Source: Thiomicrospira sp.
Lineage (GTDB): Bacteria; Pseudomonadota; Gammaproteobacteria; Thiomicrospirales; Thiomicrospiraceae
Assembly (NCBI GenBank): GCA_030826915.1
Contig: JAUUDE010000086.1
Location: 1-36,872 of the forward strand
Length of the DNA stretch: 36,872 nt
Reading direction: 5' to 3'
In this document: in pieces, positions 26,501-34,729 of the stretch
Numbering within the stretch: position 1 is the stretch's first letter
Layout: the number at the start of each line of letters is the position of its first letter
Translations under genes and position numbers: made by a program
Notes under the pieces: model-generated
The model's input: the letters and a program-made list of their open reading frames with translations, nothing else
Told to the model about the DNA's origin: nothing
Database searches by the model: none

Positions 26501-28834
26501 ATGAAAGCGTTTGGTTTAATTCTTAAAGTTCTTCTTGGCTTAGTTGCCGTAGTGGTTATCGCTGTAGGTGCTATAATTGCCGTCGTTGATCCAAATGACT
26601 ATAGAGATGAAATTACCAACGTTGTTAAAGAACAAACTGGTCGTGATTTAACCATTCAATCTATGAGCCTTTCCTTCTTCCCTCATTTAGGCATTAACTT
26701 GGAATCTGCATCATTGAGTAATGCAGAAGGATTTAGCAATTCACCTTTTATTAAGGTCGACAAAGTTCAAGTTGGCGCATCCATCTTGCCTCTTCTATCG
26801 CAAAAGTTAGAAGTTGATACCTTAACTTTACATGGTTTATCACTAAACTTAGAGCGTGATGCCAAAGGCAACAACAACTGGGATGATTTTGCTAAATCTA
26901 AAGACAAAAAATCGGATGGCGAAGAGGTTAACGAAAATGAAAACCCAATGGATAAATTGGCAGGCCTAAACTTTGGCGGTATTGATATCCAAAATGGTCA
27001 AATTCTTTGGAAAGATGCTCAAGCAAAACAAGATGTTACCTTAAAAAATGTTACCTTCAGCAGTGGCGCGATTACTTTTGGGGAATTCTTTTTCATCGCT
27101 TTTTCTGCCGAAACCAAAGTCAACAACCCAGACATTAATACAGAACTAGCCATAAATTTAGAAGCTAAATTAGATAAAAATGGTGAGTATGCTATTCGTA
27201 AACTGAATGTCATTAATACCACGACAGGTAAAGGCATCCCGGTTAACAAAGCGGTAACTAAAATTGAACTTCCAACTTTCAGCATTGAAAACAACAGTCT
27301 ATCATTGCCTGAACTCGCTGTTTCTTATGACATTGATGGTGGTAAAGACTTTCCTTTGCAAACCATTAAAGGCAATTTGAAATTAAGCGAATTCTCTGGA
27401 GATATGCAAACACAAAGCTTCAAAGCCAAACAAATTGCACTTAACGCTGATATTGCTGGTGATGCCATCCCAACTGGCAAGGCCTCCATTAAATTAGACA
27501 CCGAAGCAGACATCGATTTAACGGCACAAACTGCCAAACTGCTAAATTTATCGCTACAGGCAGTAGACTTGAATGTAACCGGTAATATTGAAGCAAGCCA
27601 AATCAAAAGTGATGCCATCGTTAATGCAAACCTAAATATTGCAGAAACCAACCTAAGAAACTTAATGAAGCAGTTAAAAGTTGATCTGCCAGCCATGTCA
27701 GACAATACCACCTTGACAAAGTTTGCAGCCTCTTTAGGTGTGCAATTTGTTAGTAAAACTCAAGCGTTTAAGGTCTCAAACCTTAATTTAAAATTAGATG
27801 ACAGCAAACTAACTGGTAAGGCTGCGATAAGTCAGTTTGACGCTCCAAATATCTCTTACGATTTAGCGCTAGATAAAATCAATATCAATCGTTACCTTCC
27901 TCCAAAACAAGAGCAAACGGCAACACCAACTAGCACGGCTGAAGAAGATACTAAAATCGAACTTCCTGTTGAGCTATTGCGCAAACTTACTATGAACGGA
28001 ACAATCAATGTAGGAAGCGCGACATATGATAAGCTCAAACCCACCAATATTGTTATGACCACTAAGTCTGCCAATGGAAATATTCAAATCAACCCATTAA
28101 AAGCCAATATATTCAAAACCAACATCTTGGTGAATGCAGGTTTAGATGTGCGTGGAAAAGTGCCAAAATACAGCGTTAAAACCAATACCAAAAACCTACC
28201 AATTGGTGAATTACTAGTTGCGGTAGCGGATACCGATATTTTAAGTGGTAAAGGAATGATGAATGCTGATATTGCAACAGCTGGTGAACGCGTCTCTGAA
28301 TTTAAGAAAAACCTGAATGGTAATGCCGCTGTTGATTTAAAAGACGGTGCAGTTAAAGGTTTTAATCTTGCCCAGATAATTCGTGATGCTAAAGCTAAAA
28401 TTGGCGGCACATCTACAACAACAACCGATAAAGAGGCTAAAACAGACTTTAGTTCACTGGTTGCTCAAGTCACCATTAAAAATGGGATTGTAACAACCAA
28501 AAAACTTGCTGCCCAAGCACCATTTATGCGTATAAACGGGAGCGGAACCGTTGATTTACCTAAAGAAAAACTAAACTATCTAGTCCAAACAAAAATCGTA
28601 GCTTCTGATAAAGGTCAAGGCGGTGAAGACCTTAAAGATCTAAACGGTTTAACCATTCCAGTTAAGCTTAAAGGTAATTTAATGGATCCAAGTATCTCTT
28701 TAGATTTAGAATCTTTGGTTTCACAAAAAGCCAAAGCTGAAATTGAAAAGAAAAAAGAAGAAGTCGTTAACAAAGCAAAAAAACAAGTTGAAGACAAACT
28801 TAAAGACTCTCTACTTAAAGGCTTTAAATTTTAA
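26501..28834 (+). CDS. AsmA family protein
   Basis: A 777-residue protein with an N-terminal membrane anchor (about 4-27) and the AsmA N-terminal signature VDPNDYRDEITNVVKEQTGR followed by SFFPHLGINLES. The long repeat-like periplasmic body and the C-terminal AsmA_2-like region (PFMRINGSGTVDLPKEKLNY near residue 675) complete the family pattern. It ends in a Lys/Glu-rich amphipathic helix. AsmA-like proteins form hydrophobic grooves that are thought to move lipids across the periplasm. It follows ydbL by 188 bp on the same strand and may have its own promoter. It is most like AsmA itself in layout, but I leave the symbol open because several AsmA paralogues exist in such genomes. Confidence 0.9.
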   Translation: MKAFGLILKVLLGLVAVVVIAVGAIIAVVDPNDYRDEITNVVKEQTGRDLTIQSMSLSFFPHLGINLESASLSNAEGFSNSPFIKVDKVQVGASILPLLSQKLEVDTLTLHGLSLNLERDAKGNNNWDDFAKSKDKKSDGEEVNENENPMDKLAGLNFGGIDIQNGQILWKDAQAKQDVTLKNVTFSSGAITFGEFFFIAFSAETKVNNPDINTELAINLEAKLDKNGEYAIRKLNVINTTTGKGIPVNKAVTKIELPTFSIENNSLSLPELAVSYDIDGGKDFPLQTIKGNLKLSEFSGDMQTQSFKAKQIALNADIAGDAIPTGKASIKLDTEADIDLTAQTAKLLNLSLQAVDLNVTGNIEASQIKSDAIVNANLNIAETNLRNLMKQLKVDLPAMSDNTTLTKFAASLGVQFVSKTQAFKVSNLNLKLDDSKLTGKAAISQFDAPNISYDLALDKININRYLPPKQEQTATPTSTAEEDTKIELPVELLRKLTMNGTINVGSATYDKLKPTNIVMTTKSANGNIQINPLKANIFKTNILVNAGLDVRGKVPKYSVKTNTKNLPIGELLVAVADTDILSGKGMMNADIATAGERVSEFKKNLNGNAAVDLKDGAVKGFNLAQIIRDAKAKIGGTSTTTTDKEAKTDFSSLVAQVTIKNGIVTTKKLAAQAPFMRINGSGTVDLPKEKLNYLVQTKIVASDKGQGGEDLKDLNGLTIPVKLKGNLMDPSISLDLESLVSQKAKAEIEKKKEEVVNKAKKQVEDKLKDSLLKGFKF

Positions 28835-29102
28835 ACGAAAAATACGCATGAAAAAATTGCTACAAAAAATAATTGATATAAAAGGTAAATTTTATTCAGG
28901 AGCACCGAAGATTTACTAACCTTTTAAGATTTATACTTTAAAACCTAAAGTGATAACCTAGTTTCATTTCGGTAAATGCTTTGGCGAATATTTAAAGTAC
29001 TCTTTAAAAAAGTGCAAAACTAAGCACCTAGAACAATTAAATCACTTAAAGTTCTATCTGCACCTTTGAAATAAACTGTACCGATTTTATTAAAATGGGT
29101 TC

Positions 29103-29111
29103 TGCTATAAT
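29103..29111 (+). promoter_or_regulatory. Extended -10 promoter directly before the DUF2062 gene
   Basis: TGCTATAAT, with the -10 hexamer at 29106-29111. The expected first base (about 29118) coincides with the A of the ATG. No convincing -35 box is seen. Confidence 0.55.
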
Positions 29112-29117
29112 AAATAG

Positions 29118-29642
29118 ATGCTACGATACCTTAAACTCAAAATGCATCAAATTGGCCGTGTAACAAAACGCTCTGCTTTTTTGAACAAATATTTTCCCAA
29201 ATTCAAAGACCGTGTCTACTGGGCTGGCGATAGAATTTCTTTCGCTCGAGCTGGTTTTATCGGCTCATTTTGCATGATGTTACCAGTTCCATTTCAGATG
29301 ATTTTAGGCTCAGTTTTCGCCTATTATTTCAGGGCAAACATTCCTTTAGCAACTGCTCTAGCTTGGGTTACCAACCCTTTAACCATGTGGCCTATTTGGT
29401 ACGGTGGTTATGTTTTTGGTACATGGATGCTTGGTACACCTGATTTATTTGAAGCTTCTGCACACATAACTATTGGCTCTCAGGTTTGGTTCGACGAAGT
29501 TTTCCCCCTGATTTGGAAACCGTTCTATATTGGTAATATGGTTTTAGGAGTAGCAATTGGTTCTCTTATGTACATCTCAATTGCTCATTTTCATTGGGCT
29601 ACTGTGGTTCACATATTTAAAAAAGCAACCCATAGAGCCTAA
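29118..29642 (+). CDS. DUF2062 family inner membrane protein
   Basis: A 174-residue membrane protein of the DUF2062 family. It has the conserved SFARAGFIGSFCMMLPVPFQ, then RANIPLATALAWVTNPLTMWPIW. It carries three hydrophobic segments (about 45-70, 75-105 and 135-158). The function of the family is unknown. The ATG at 29118 has no ribosome binding site and directly follows a strong -10 box, so a leaderless message is likely. An internal ATG at codon 9 also lacks a ribosome site. The gene lies alone after asmA with 283 bp between them. Confidence 0.88.
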   Translation: MLRYLKLKMHQIGRVTKRSAFLNKYFPKFKDRVYWAGDRISFARAGFIGSFCMMLPVPFQMILGSVFAYYFRANIPLATALAWVTNPLTMWPIWYGGYVFGTWMLGTPDLFEASAHITIGSQVWFDEVFPLIWKPFYIGNMVLGVAIGSLMYISIAHFHWATVVHIFKKATHRA

Positions 29643-29711
29643 GCTCTAATGTAGACTAGATACTACTTACTCACAAACACAAAAACTTTTCTAATTTCGG
29701 GACTTCTCTGT

Positions 29712-30271
29712 ATGAATACAGTTCAAGTTACAACCGCTGAAGAGATTTTAGAATTCTGGTTTTCTGACCGTATTCAACCCTACTGGTTCAATTCAACCCC
29801 TAAGTTAGATAAAGAAATTAAACAGCGCTTTGAAAATATTTGGTTACAAGCGAGTAATAACGCTTTGGATAACTGGTTACAAACGGCGCACGGTTCCCTT
29901 GCCTTAGCAATTGTCTTAGACCGATTTCCAATAAATATGTATCGTGGCTTAGCCAAAAGCTTTCAAACCGAAACAAAAGCAATAGAAATTGCCAAACAAG
30001 CCATTCAACAGGGTTTTGATAAAGAAATTGCAAAATACAAGCTCATGTTTTTATATGTGCCACTTATGCATAGTGAATCTATTGAAGATCAAAACTTATC
30101 GGTAAAACTATTCAGTCAAGCTGGTTTAAGTGATAACCTTCGTTTGCCAAACACCACAAAGCACTCATTGCAAAATACGGTCGTTTTCCACATCGTAATT
30201 CCATTTTAGGTCGCACCAGTACCAGCAAGGAATTACATTATCTAAATTCCCCTGAAGCTTTTACAGGTTAA
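29712..30271 (+). pseudogene. DUF924 family protein, interrupted by a one-base frameshift
   Basis: The gene starts at ATG 29712 (GGGA upstream) and reads as a DUF924 protein: EEILEFWFSD near the N-terminus, then YWFNSTPKLD, and HGSLALAIVLDRFPINMYRG in the middle. DUF924 proteins are helical, TPR-like and of unknown function. After codon 144 (30141-30143) one base is missing in CGTTTGCC. The frame then runs out to a false end at 30209. Restoring one T gives RFAKHHKALIAKYGRFPHRN followed by SILGRTSTSKELHYL and a stop at 30271, which is the hallmark C-terminal motif of the family. The intact protein would have 186 residues. Either the gene has just been inactivated, or this is a sequencing error in a T run. 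Confidence 0.85.
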
Positions 30272-30357
30272 AAACTGAGCCTCACAGGCCTGCTAATTCA
30301 GCAAGTATTTAACTTTCATTTGAATCAATCTAAATTCAAACCTCTCTGGCTATTGCA

Positions 30358-30366
30358 TGATAAAAT
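30358..30366 (+). promoter_or_regulatory. Extended -10 promoter of proS
   Basis: TGATAAAAT, with the -10 hexamer at 30361-30366 and no recognisable -35 box; transcription would begin near 30373, giving a leader of about 38 bases. Confidence 0.5.
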
Positions 30367-30410
30367 ACGCGCAATTTAATGGATTCAAAATTTCAAGGTA
30401 ATTGCCAATC

Positions 30411-32126
30411 ATGAGAACTTCAAACTTACTTATCTCAACCACTCGTGAAACCCCTTCTGATGCGGTTGTTATCAGCCATCAGTTGATGCTTCGTGCGGGT
30501 ATTATTCGTTCACTAGCCGGCGGTTTATACAACTGGTTACCATTGGGTGTACGTGTTTTAAGAAAAGTAGAAGCGATTGTTCGTGAAGAGATGAGTCGTT
30601 CTGGTGCTCAGGAAGTCTTAATGCCTGTGGTTCAACCTATGGAACTTTGGGAAGAATCAGGCCGTGCACAGGATTATGGCCCTGAGTTATTACGTTTTAA
30701 AGACCGACATGCTCGTGACTTTGCTCTTGGACCAACTCATGAAGAAATCATTACAGATTTAGTGCGTAAAGAAATCCGTAGCTACAAGCAATTGCCTGCA
30801 AACTTCTTCCAAATTCAAACTAAATTCCGTGATGAAATCCGTCCTCGTTTTGGAGTAATGCGTTCACGTGAATTTATTATGAAAGATGCCTACTCTTTCC
30901 ATATGGATAAAGAAAGCCTACAAAGCACCTATGAAGAGATGTTTGAAGCATACAATCGAATATTTACTCGTCTAGGTTTAGACTTCCGCCCTGTCCTTGC
31001 AGATACAGGTTCAATTGGTGGTGACGCTTCTCATGAGTTTCATGTATTAGCAGATTCAGGGGAAGATGATATTGCCTTTTCAACCGGTTCAGATTATGCC
31101 GCCAATGTTGAACTTGCAGAAGCCGTCGCTCCAAATGGCGAGCGTGGAACGCCAACCGAAGAATTAACCGAAGTTGCAACACCGAATAAACACTCTATTG
31201 AAGAAGTCTGCGATTTTTTACAGCTTAAGAAAAAGAAAATTATTAAAACTCTTTTGGTTAAAGGTGCTACTGAAGAAAACCCAGTTGTGGCTTTAGTGGT
31301 GCGTGGCGACCATGACTTAAACGAAATCAAAGCAGAAAAGCTTGATTTAGTGGCAGAACCTTTTGAAATGGCAAAAGATGAAGAGATTGCTGCAGCCGCA
31401 GGTTGTGGTGCTGGTTCAATTGGCCCTGTCGGCTTAACAATTCCAGTGATTGTTGACCGTACAGCCGCCCACATGAGTGATTTTGTTTGTGGAGCAAATA
31501 AAGATGGTTTCCACTTTACTGGTGCAAACTGGGATCGTGATGCAACGCCTACTTTGGTTGCAGATATTCGTAATGTGGTTAAAGGCGACTTTAGCCCTTG
31601 CGGCAAAGGTAAAATTGAAATTCGCCGTGGTATTGAAGTAGGCCATATTTTCCAACTTGGTAATAAGTACTCAACAGCTCTGAATGCAACGGTACAAAAT
31701 GAAAACAGCCGTTCACAAATACTAGAAATGGGTTGTTATGGCATAGGTATAACCCGTGTTGTTGCCGCCGCGATTGAACAAAATTATGATAACCGCGGCA
31801 TCATCTGGCCAGAAAGCATTGCACCTTTCCAAGTATGCATTGTACCAATGCAAATGCATAAGTCGCCGCGAGTTCAAGAGGCCGCTGAAGCGATTTATAA
31901 TGAGTTAATTGCAAAAGGTATTGAAGTTTTATTTGATGACCGTAGCGAGCGTCCTGGCGTCATGTTCTCTGATATGGATTTAATCGGAATTCCACACCGT
32001 ATCGTCATTGGTGAAAGAGGTTTAGATAAAGGCATGATTGAATATAAATATCGACGTGATGAAAAATCACAAGATATTGAAGCGGATGGCTTTATGGAAT
32101 TCTTAATGGCACAATTAGTTAAATAA
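30411..32126 (+). CDS. proS: Prolyl-tRNA synthetase, bacterial type with editing domain
   Basis: A 571-residue class II aminoacyl-tRNA synthetase that charges tRNA(Pro). The N-terminus [20 protein letters not shown], followed by [20 protein letters not shown], matches the long bacterial form. The catalytic core is split by the YbaK-like editing (INS) domain at about residues 225-400, which removes mischarged Ala. The anticodon-binding domain occupies about 470-571 and ends with [14 protein letters not shown]. The ATG at 30411 is chosen over a TTG at 30402 because it matches the family N-terminus; AAGGTAA lies upstream. A hairpin terminator follows. Confidence 0.97.
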   Translation: MRTSNLLISTTRETPSDAVVISHQLMLRAGIIRSLAGGLYNWLPLGVRVLRKVEAIVREEMSRSGAQEVLMPVVQPMELWEESGRAQDYGPELLRFKDRHARDFALGPTHEEIITDLVRKEIRSYKQLPANFFQIQTKFRDEIRPRFGVMRSREFIMKDAYSFHMDKESLQSTYEEMFEAYNRIFTRLGLDFRPVLADTGSIGGDASHEFHVLADSGEDDIAFSTGSDYAANVELAEAVAPNGERGTPTEELTEVATPNKHSIEEVCDFLQLKKKKIIKTLLVKGATEENPVVALVVRGDHDLNEIKAEKLDLVAEPFEMAKDEEIAAAAGCGAGSIGPVGLTIPVIVDRTAAHMSDFVCGANKDGFHFTGANWDRDATPTLVADIRNVVKGDFSPCGKGKIEIRRGIEVGHIFQLGNKYSTALNATVQNENSRSQILEMGCYGIGITRVVAAAIEQNYDNRGIIWPESIAPFQVCIVPMQMHKSPRVQEAAEAIYNELIAKGIEVLFDDRSERPGVMFSDMDLIGIPHRIVIGERGLDKGMIEYKYRRDEKSQDIEADGFMEFLMAQLVK

Positions 32127-32137
32127 CAATAAACAAT

Positions 32138-32193
32138 ACTGGTTAAAAAACGGTTAATTCTTCTATTTGAATTAACCAGTTTCTCTTATTAAG
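32138..32193 (+). terminator. Terminator region of proS with two alternative hairpins
   Basis: GGTTAATTC (32152-32160) pairs with GAATTAACC (32169-32177), and ACTGGTTAA (32138-32146) can pair with TTAACCAGT (32172-32180). The two share the 3' arm and so exclude each other. TTTCTCTTATT follows. Confidence 0.6.
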
Positions 32194-32263
32194 TTAGCAA
32201 ATAACCAGGCCTGTTATCTTTATGATTCATTACGATTTTTGCCAAATTAACTCAGGATAAATT

Positions 32264-32506
32264 ATGGATATTTTTCAAAAAATCTTTCTTTACTTAGGTG
32301 CTTTAATTGCGGCAAGTTTTTTAATTGTTGCTTTAATCGCGCTTTCTAATGCTGAAAATGGTCAATTAACCGTGGAAGGGCTTTCACATTTAGAGGGACA
32401 GTTTGTCTCTTTTTATGAGTTTTTTCGATGGATAGTCTACGTCTGGATGGCTTCTGCGATTTTTCTTTTTGTGCGTTTCTTATCGAGAATCTTTCGTAAG
32501 TCGTAA
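32264..32506 (+). CDS. Small membrane protein of unknown function
   Basis: An 80-residue protein I do not recognise. It has two hydrophobic segments (about 7-28 and 54-74) separated by an acidic, Gly-containing loop (NAENGQLTVEGLSHLEGQF). It ends in a basic tail (RFLSRIFRKS), suggesting both ends face the cytoplasm. Start ATG 32264 has AGGATAA upstream, a good ribosome site, which together with the hydrophobic pattern supports a real gene. It lies after proS and its terminator and converges with the cyclase gene. Confidence 0.7.
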   Translation: MDIFQKIFLYLGALIAASFLIVALIALSNAENGQLTVEGLSHLEGQFVSFYEFFRWIVYVWMASAIFLFVRFLSRIFRKS

Positions 32507-32536
32507 ACGATTGGAGCAATCTGATTTCAATCTAAA

Positions 32537-33808
32537 TCATTCAGATTGATAAGTTGAAATCACAACTTTATTTCGACCTGTCTCTTTTGCTTCATACAAG
32601 TTTTGATCGGCTTTCTCAATATACGATTCTAAAGCATCATTTAATTTCTCAGGTTCAATAACTAACGCACCTATACTCATGGTTAATGGAATCGCTACAC
32701 CTTCCCATTCAATAACCAATTTTTCAACTTGCGCTCGAATTCGTTCTGCAACTTTAACAGTATTCTCTTCTGAGATATTGGATACAAACAGTAAAAATTC
32801 TTCACCGCCATATCTAAAAGCAACATCATGCTCTCTTTGATTTTGTTGTATGAGTTTTCCTAGCGCTTCAAGTACCTTATCCCCTGCCTGATGCCCCCAA
32901 GTATCATTAATTTTCTTAAAATGGTCGAGGTCAAGCATCATCATAGCCACAATCTGTTGTTTACGTGCAGACTTTCTAAAACTATCTTTTAGTTTACTTT
33001 CTAGAGAGTGTCGAAGTAGCAGGCCTGTTAATGCATCGTAATAGAGTTCTTCAATCGCTTGATGGGAAACCGCTAAACCAATTTGATTACTTAATGAAAC
33101 CGTAATAGCAAACAACTTAGCAAACATAAAATTTGCCAACATATAATCCTCTTCTCTAAAGAAAAAGGCCATACTCAAAGCTAAAGAATGTTGTTCAGTG
33201 TGAGAGATAATAATGCGTTGTTTTAATTCGTCTTCTACCTCTAAGTTTTGAATCATAGGTGTTAAAGGGCATAAATCAGCGGTTAAGATATCCGAATGTT
33301 GCAGTAATTCTTCTGATTGAAATCTGATGGTAATATTCTTCAACCAAATTAAAGAGTTAATCAAAACATCATGATCTTGTTCTGAATAAGCCTCCTGTAC
33401 ATTTTTGATAGACAATTCTAATTGTGATAAAACATCTTCAAATTGAAAAACCAAATAACCTTTGGCTAAATACTGCTCCATTTTTTCAATAATGTTATAG
33501 ATTGTAGTTGCATCAATAGACGTGTTTTTTAGCAAATTATCTCGCACCATACTTAAGGCAGAGACCATATCTTCAAAAGGTAATTGCATCTTGGCGTGCA
33601 TTAAACCAAGTAGTATGTAATTCTGTTTAAAGTCCTCATCAGACATAAATAAACTTTGATAGAAATTATCAGCCTGAAGCTTTATTAAAGCATTCACTTG
33701 CTCTTGGCCATCAAAAAACACTCGAAAGTGCTCTGATTCCATCATTACACGATAAAAATTTGTAAATGCATTTTCTATATTGTCTAATTTAATGGATGAA
33801 AAATCCAT
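32537..33808 (-). CDS. GGDEF diguanylate cyclase with globin-like N-terminal sensor
   Basis: A 423-residue predicted cytosolic enzyme that makes cyclic di-GMP. The C-terminal GGDEF domain (about 255-420) has YDALTGLLLRHSLE at its start, DLDHFKKINDTWGH as metal-binding segment and an active GGEEF site at 334-338. An RxxD motif (REHD, 325-328) five residues upstream should allow product inhibition. The N-terminal 140 residues resemble the globin of DosC-type sensors: FYRVMM with Tyr19 at the distal position and GLMHAKMQLPFEDMV with His71 at the proximal heme position, spaced as in E. coli DosC. Oxygen sensing is therefore inferred. A helical middle domain joins the two. The ATG at 33808 follows a GGGGGG ribosome site; a TTG twelve bases upstream is rejected. 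Confidence 0.88.
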   Translation of the reverse strand: MDFSSIKLDNIENAFTNFYRVMMESEHFRVFFDGQEQVNALIKLQADNFYQSLFMSDEDFKQNYILLGLMHAKMQLPFEDMVSALSMVRDNLLKNTSIDATTIYNIIEKMEQYLAKGYLVFQFEDVLSQLELSIKNVQEAYSEQDHDVLINSLIWLKNITIRFQSEELLQHSDILTADLCPLTPMIQNLEVEDELKQRIIISHTEQHSLALSMAFFFREEDYMLANFMFAKLFAITVSLSNQIGLAVSHQAIEELYYDALTGLLLRHSLESKLKDSFRKSARKQQIVAMMMLDLDHFKKINDTWGHQAGDKVLEALGKLIQQNQREHDVAFRYGGEEFLLFVSNISEENTVKVAERIRAQVEKLVIEWEGVAIPLTMSIGALVIEPEKLNDALESYIEKADQNLYEAKETGRNKVVISTYQSE

Positions 33809-33999
33809 CGTACCCCCCAAAATCTATCCAATAACTACAGAATAACTTTAAACGATGTTTGACTCTTTATTATATAAATCAATTACTTTTCTCGGTTTAA
33901 ACAAAATAAAAAGGTAAACAGCCGGTATATTTCAGACTTTTACAAGAATATAAGCTTTATGACAAATCCATGAATGTCGCCAGTTCTTTCAAACATTTA

Positions 34000-34008
34000 T
34001 GCTATGAT
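34000..34008 (+). promoter_or_regulatory. Extended -10 promoter of fklB
   Basis: TGCTATGAT, with the -10 hexamer at 34003-34008; transcription would start near 34015, 24 bases before the ATG. This supports the shorter protein start. Confidence 0.5.
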
Positions 34009-34038
34009 TTCTCTTTTTTATCAACTGGATTTTTAATT

Positions 34039-34659
34039 ATGTCTAATAACTTTACAACAACTCCTGAAATCGTGAGCTATGGAATTGGTCGTCAAATGGG
34101 TGACCAGCTTGCTGCGGATCCATTTGAAGGCGTAAGCCCGCAAGCTGTTGCCGCTGGTCTTATCGACTCTTTAGAAGGTACAGCAAGCCCAATTAGCCAA
34201 GAACAGTTTGCTAAAGCTTTTGAAGAAATCAACGAAATCATGCAGGCTAAGCACGCTGAACAAGCTAAAGTAGCTGGTGCACAAGGTGAAGCATTTCTAG
34301 CGGAAAATGCTAAAAAAGACGGGATTGTTGTAACCGATTCAGGCCTTCAATATGAGATTCTTGAAGCAGGTCATGGTGAAAAACCCGGTGTGGATTCAGT
34401 GGTGTTAACGCACTATCACGGTACATTAATTGATGGAACCGTATTTGATAGCTCAGTTGAGCGCGGCCAACCTGCTGAGTTTCCTGTAAACCGTGTTATT
34501 CCAGGTTGGACTGAAGCATTACAGTTAATGCCTAAAGGTTCTAAATGGCGTTTATACATCCCTCAAGAGCTTGCATACGGTTCAGCCGGATCTGGTGGAA
34601 AAATTGCACCTTTTTCTGCATTAGTTTTTGATGTAGAGTTGCTAGATATCCTTTCTTAA
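34039..34659 (+). CDS. fklB: FKBP-type peptidyl-prolyl isomerase FklB
   Basis: A 206-residue proline isomerase, the same length as E. coli FklB (FKBP22). The N-terminal helical dimerisation part (SYGIGRQMGDQLAADPFEGV, about 10-95) is followed by the FKBP catalytic domain (about 105-206) with LIDGTVFDSSVERGQPAEF, VIPGWTEALQLMPKG and IPQELAYGSAG. No signal peptide is present, so it acts in the cytoplasm, unlike FkpA. The ATG at 34039 starts MSNNFTTTPEIVSYGIG. A frame from 33970 adds 23 residues but would begin upstream of the predicted promoter. Confidence 0.94.
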   Translation: MSNNFTTTPEIVSYGIGRQMGDQLAADPFEGVSPQAVAAGLIDSLEGTASPISQEQFAKAFEEINEIMQAKHAEQAKVAGAQGEAFLAENAKKDGIVVTDSGLQYEILEAGHGEKPGVDSVVLTHYHGTLIDGTVFDSSVERGQPAEFPVNRVIPGWTEALQLMPKGSKWRLYIPQELAYGSAGSGGKIAPFSALVFDVELLDILS

Positions 34660-34673
34660 GCAACAAAAACAAA

Positions 34674-34715
34674 GGCTAAGAACTTTCTTTCTTAGCCCTC
34701 TCTCTTTTCTTGTCC
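34674..34715. terminator. Bidirectional terminator between fklB and the DUF2058 gene
   Basis: GGCTAAGAA (34674-34682) pairs with TTCTTAGCC (34689-34697) around a 6-nt loop. CTCTCTCTTTTCTT follows on the plus strand; on the minus strand it is followed by TTTGTTTTTGTTG. Confidence 0.82.
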
Positions 34716-34729
34716 TTATTCCTTTTTTT

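Larger units (their letters stand above)
723..33027. repeat. Iterated palindrome CAGGCCTG, ten copies across the window
   Basis: Exact copies start at 723, 1411, 7564, 13509, 14461, 21747, 23828, 30285, 32206 and 33020. Eight lie inside seven different genes (purL twice) and two lie between genes. The word is its own reverse complement, so strand has no meaning. Single-mismatch relatives occur near 15090, 25131, 26964 and 34343. See the finding for statistics and flanking preference. Confidence 0.8.

Noticed and set aside
27325-27711. 128-codon minus-strand frame inside the asmA-family gene
   Set aside because: Antisense shadow of a repetitive gene; no ribosome site and no recognisable domain.
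28849-28920. 23-codon frame (MKKLLQKIIDIKGKFYSGAP...) in the gap after the asmA-family gene
   Set aside because: No ribosome binding site or promoter, very short, and A-rich sequence produces Lys/Ile words easily.
31094-31606. 170-codon open frame on the minus strand within proS
   Set aside because: Shadow of the conserved proS frame; composition is Ser/Pro/Ala-rich as expected from an antisense frame and no start signals are present.
33970-34038. ATG giving a 23-residue longer FklB that might act as a signal peptide
   Set aside because: The extension is not a credible signal peptide, FklB proteins start at the later ATG, and the predicted promoter lies downstream of the earlier one.
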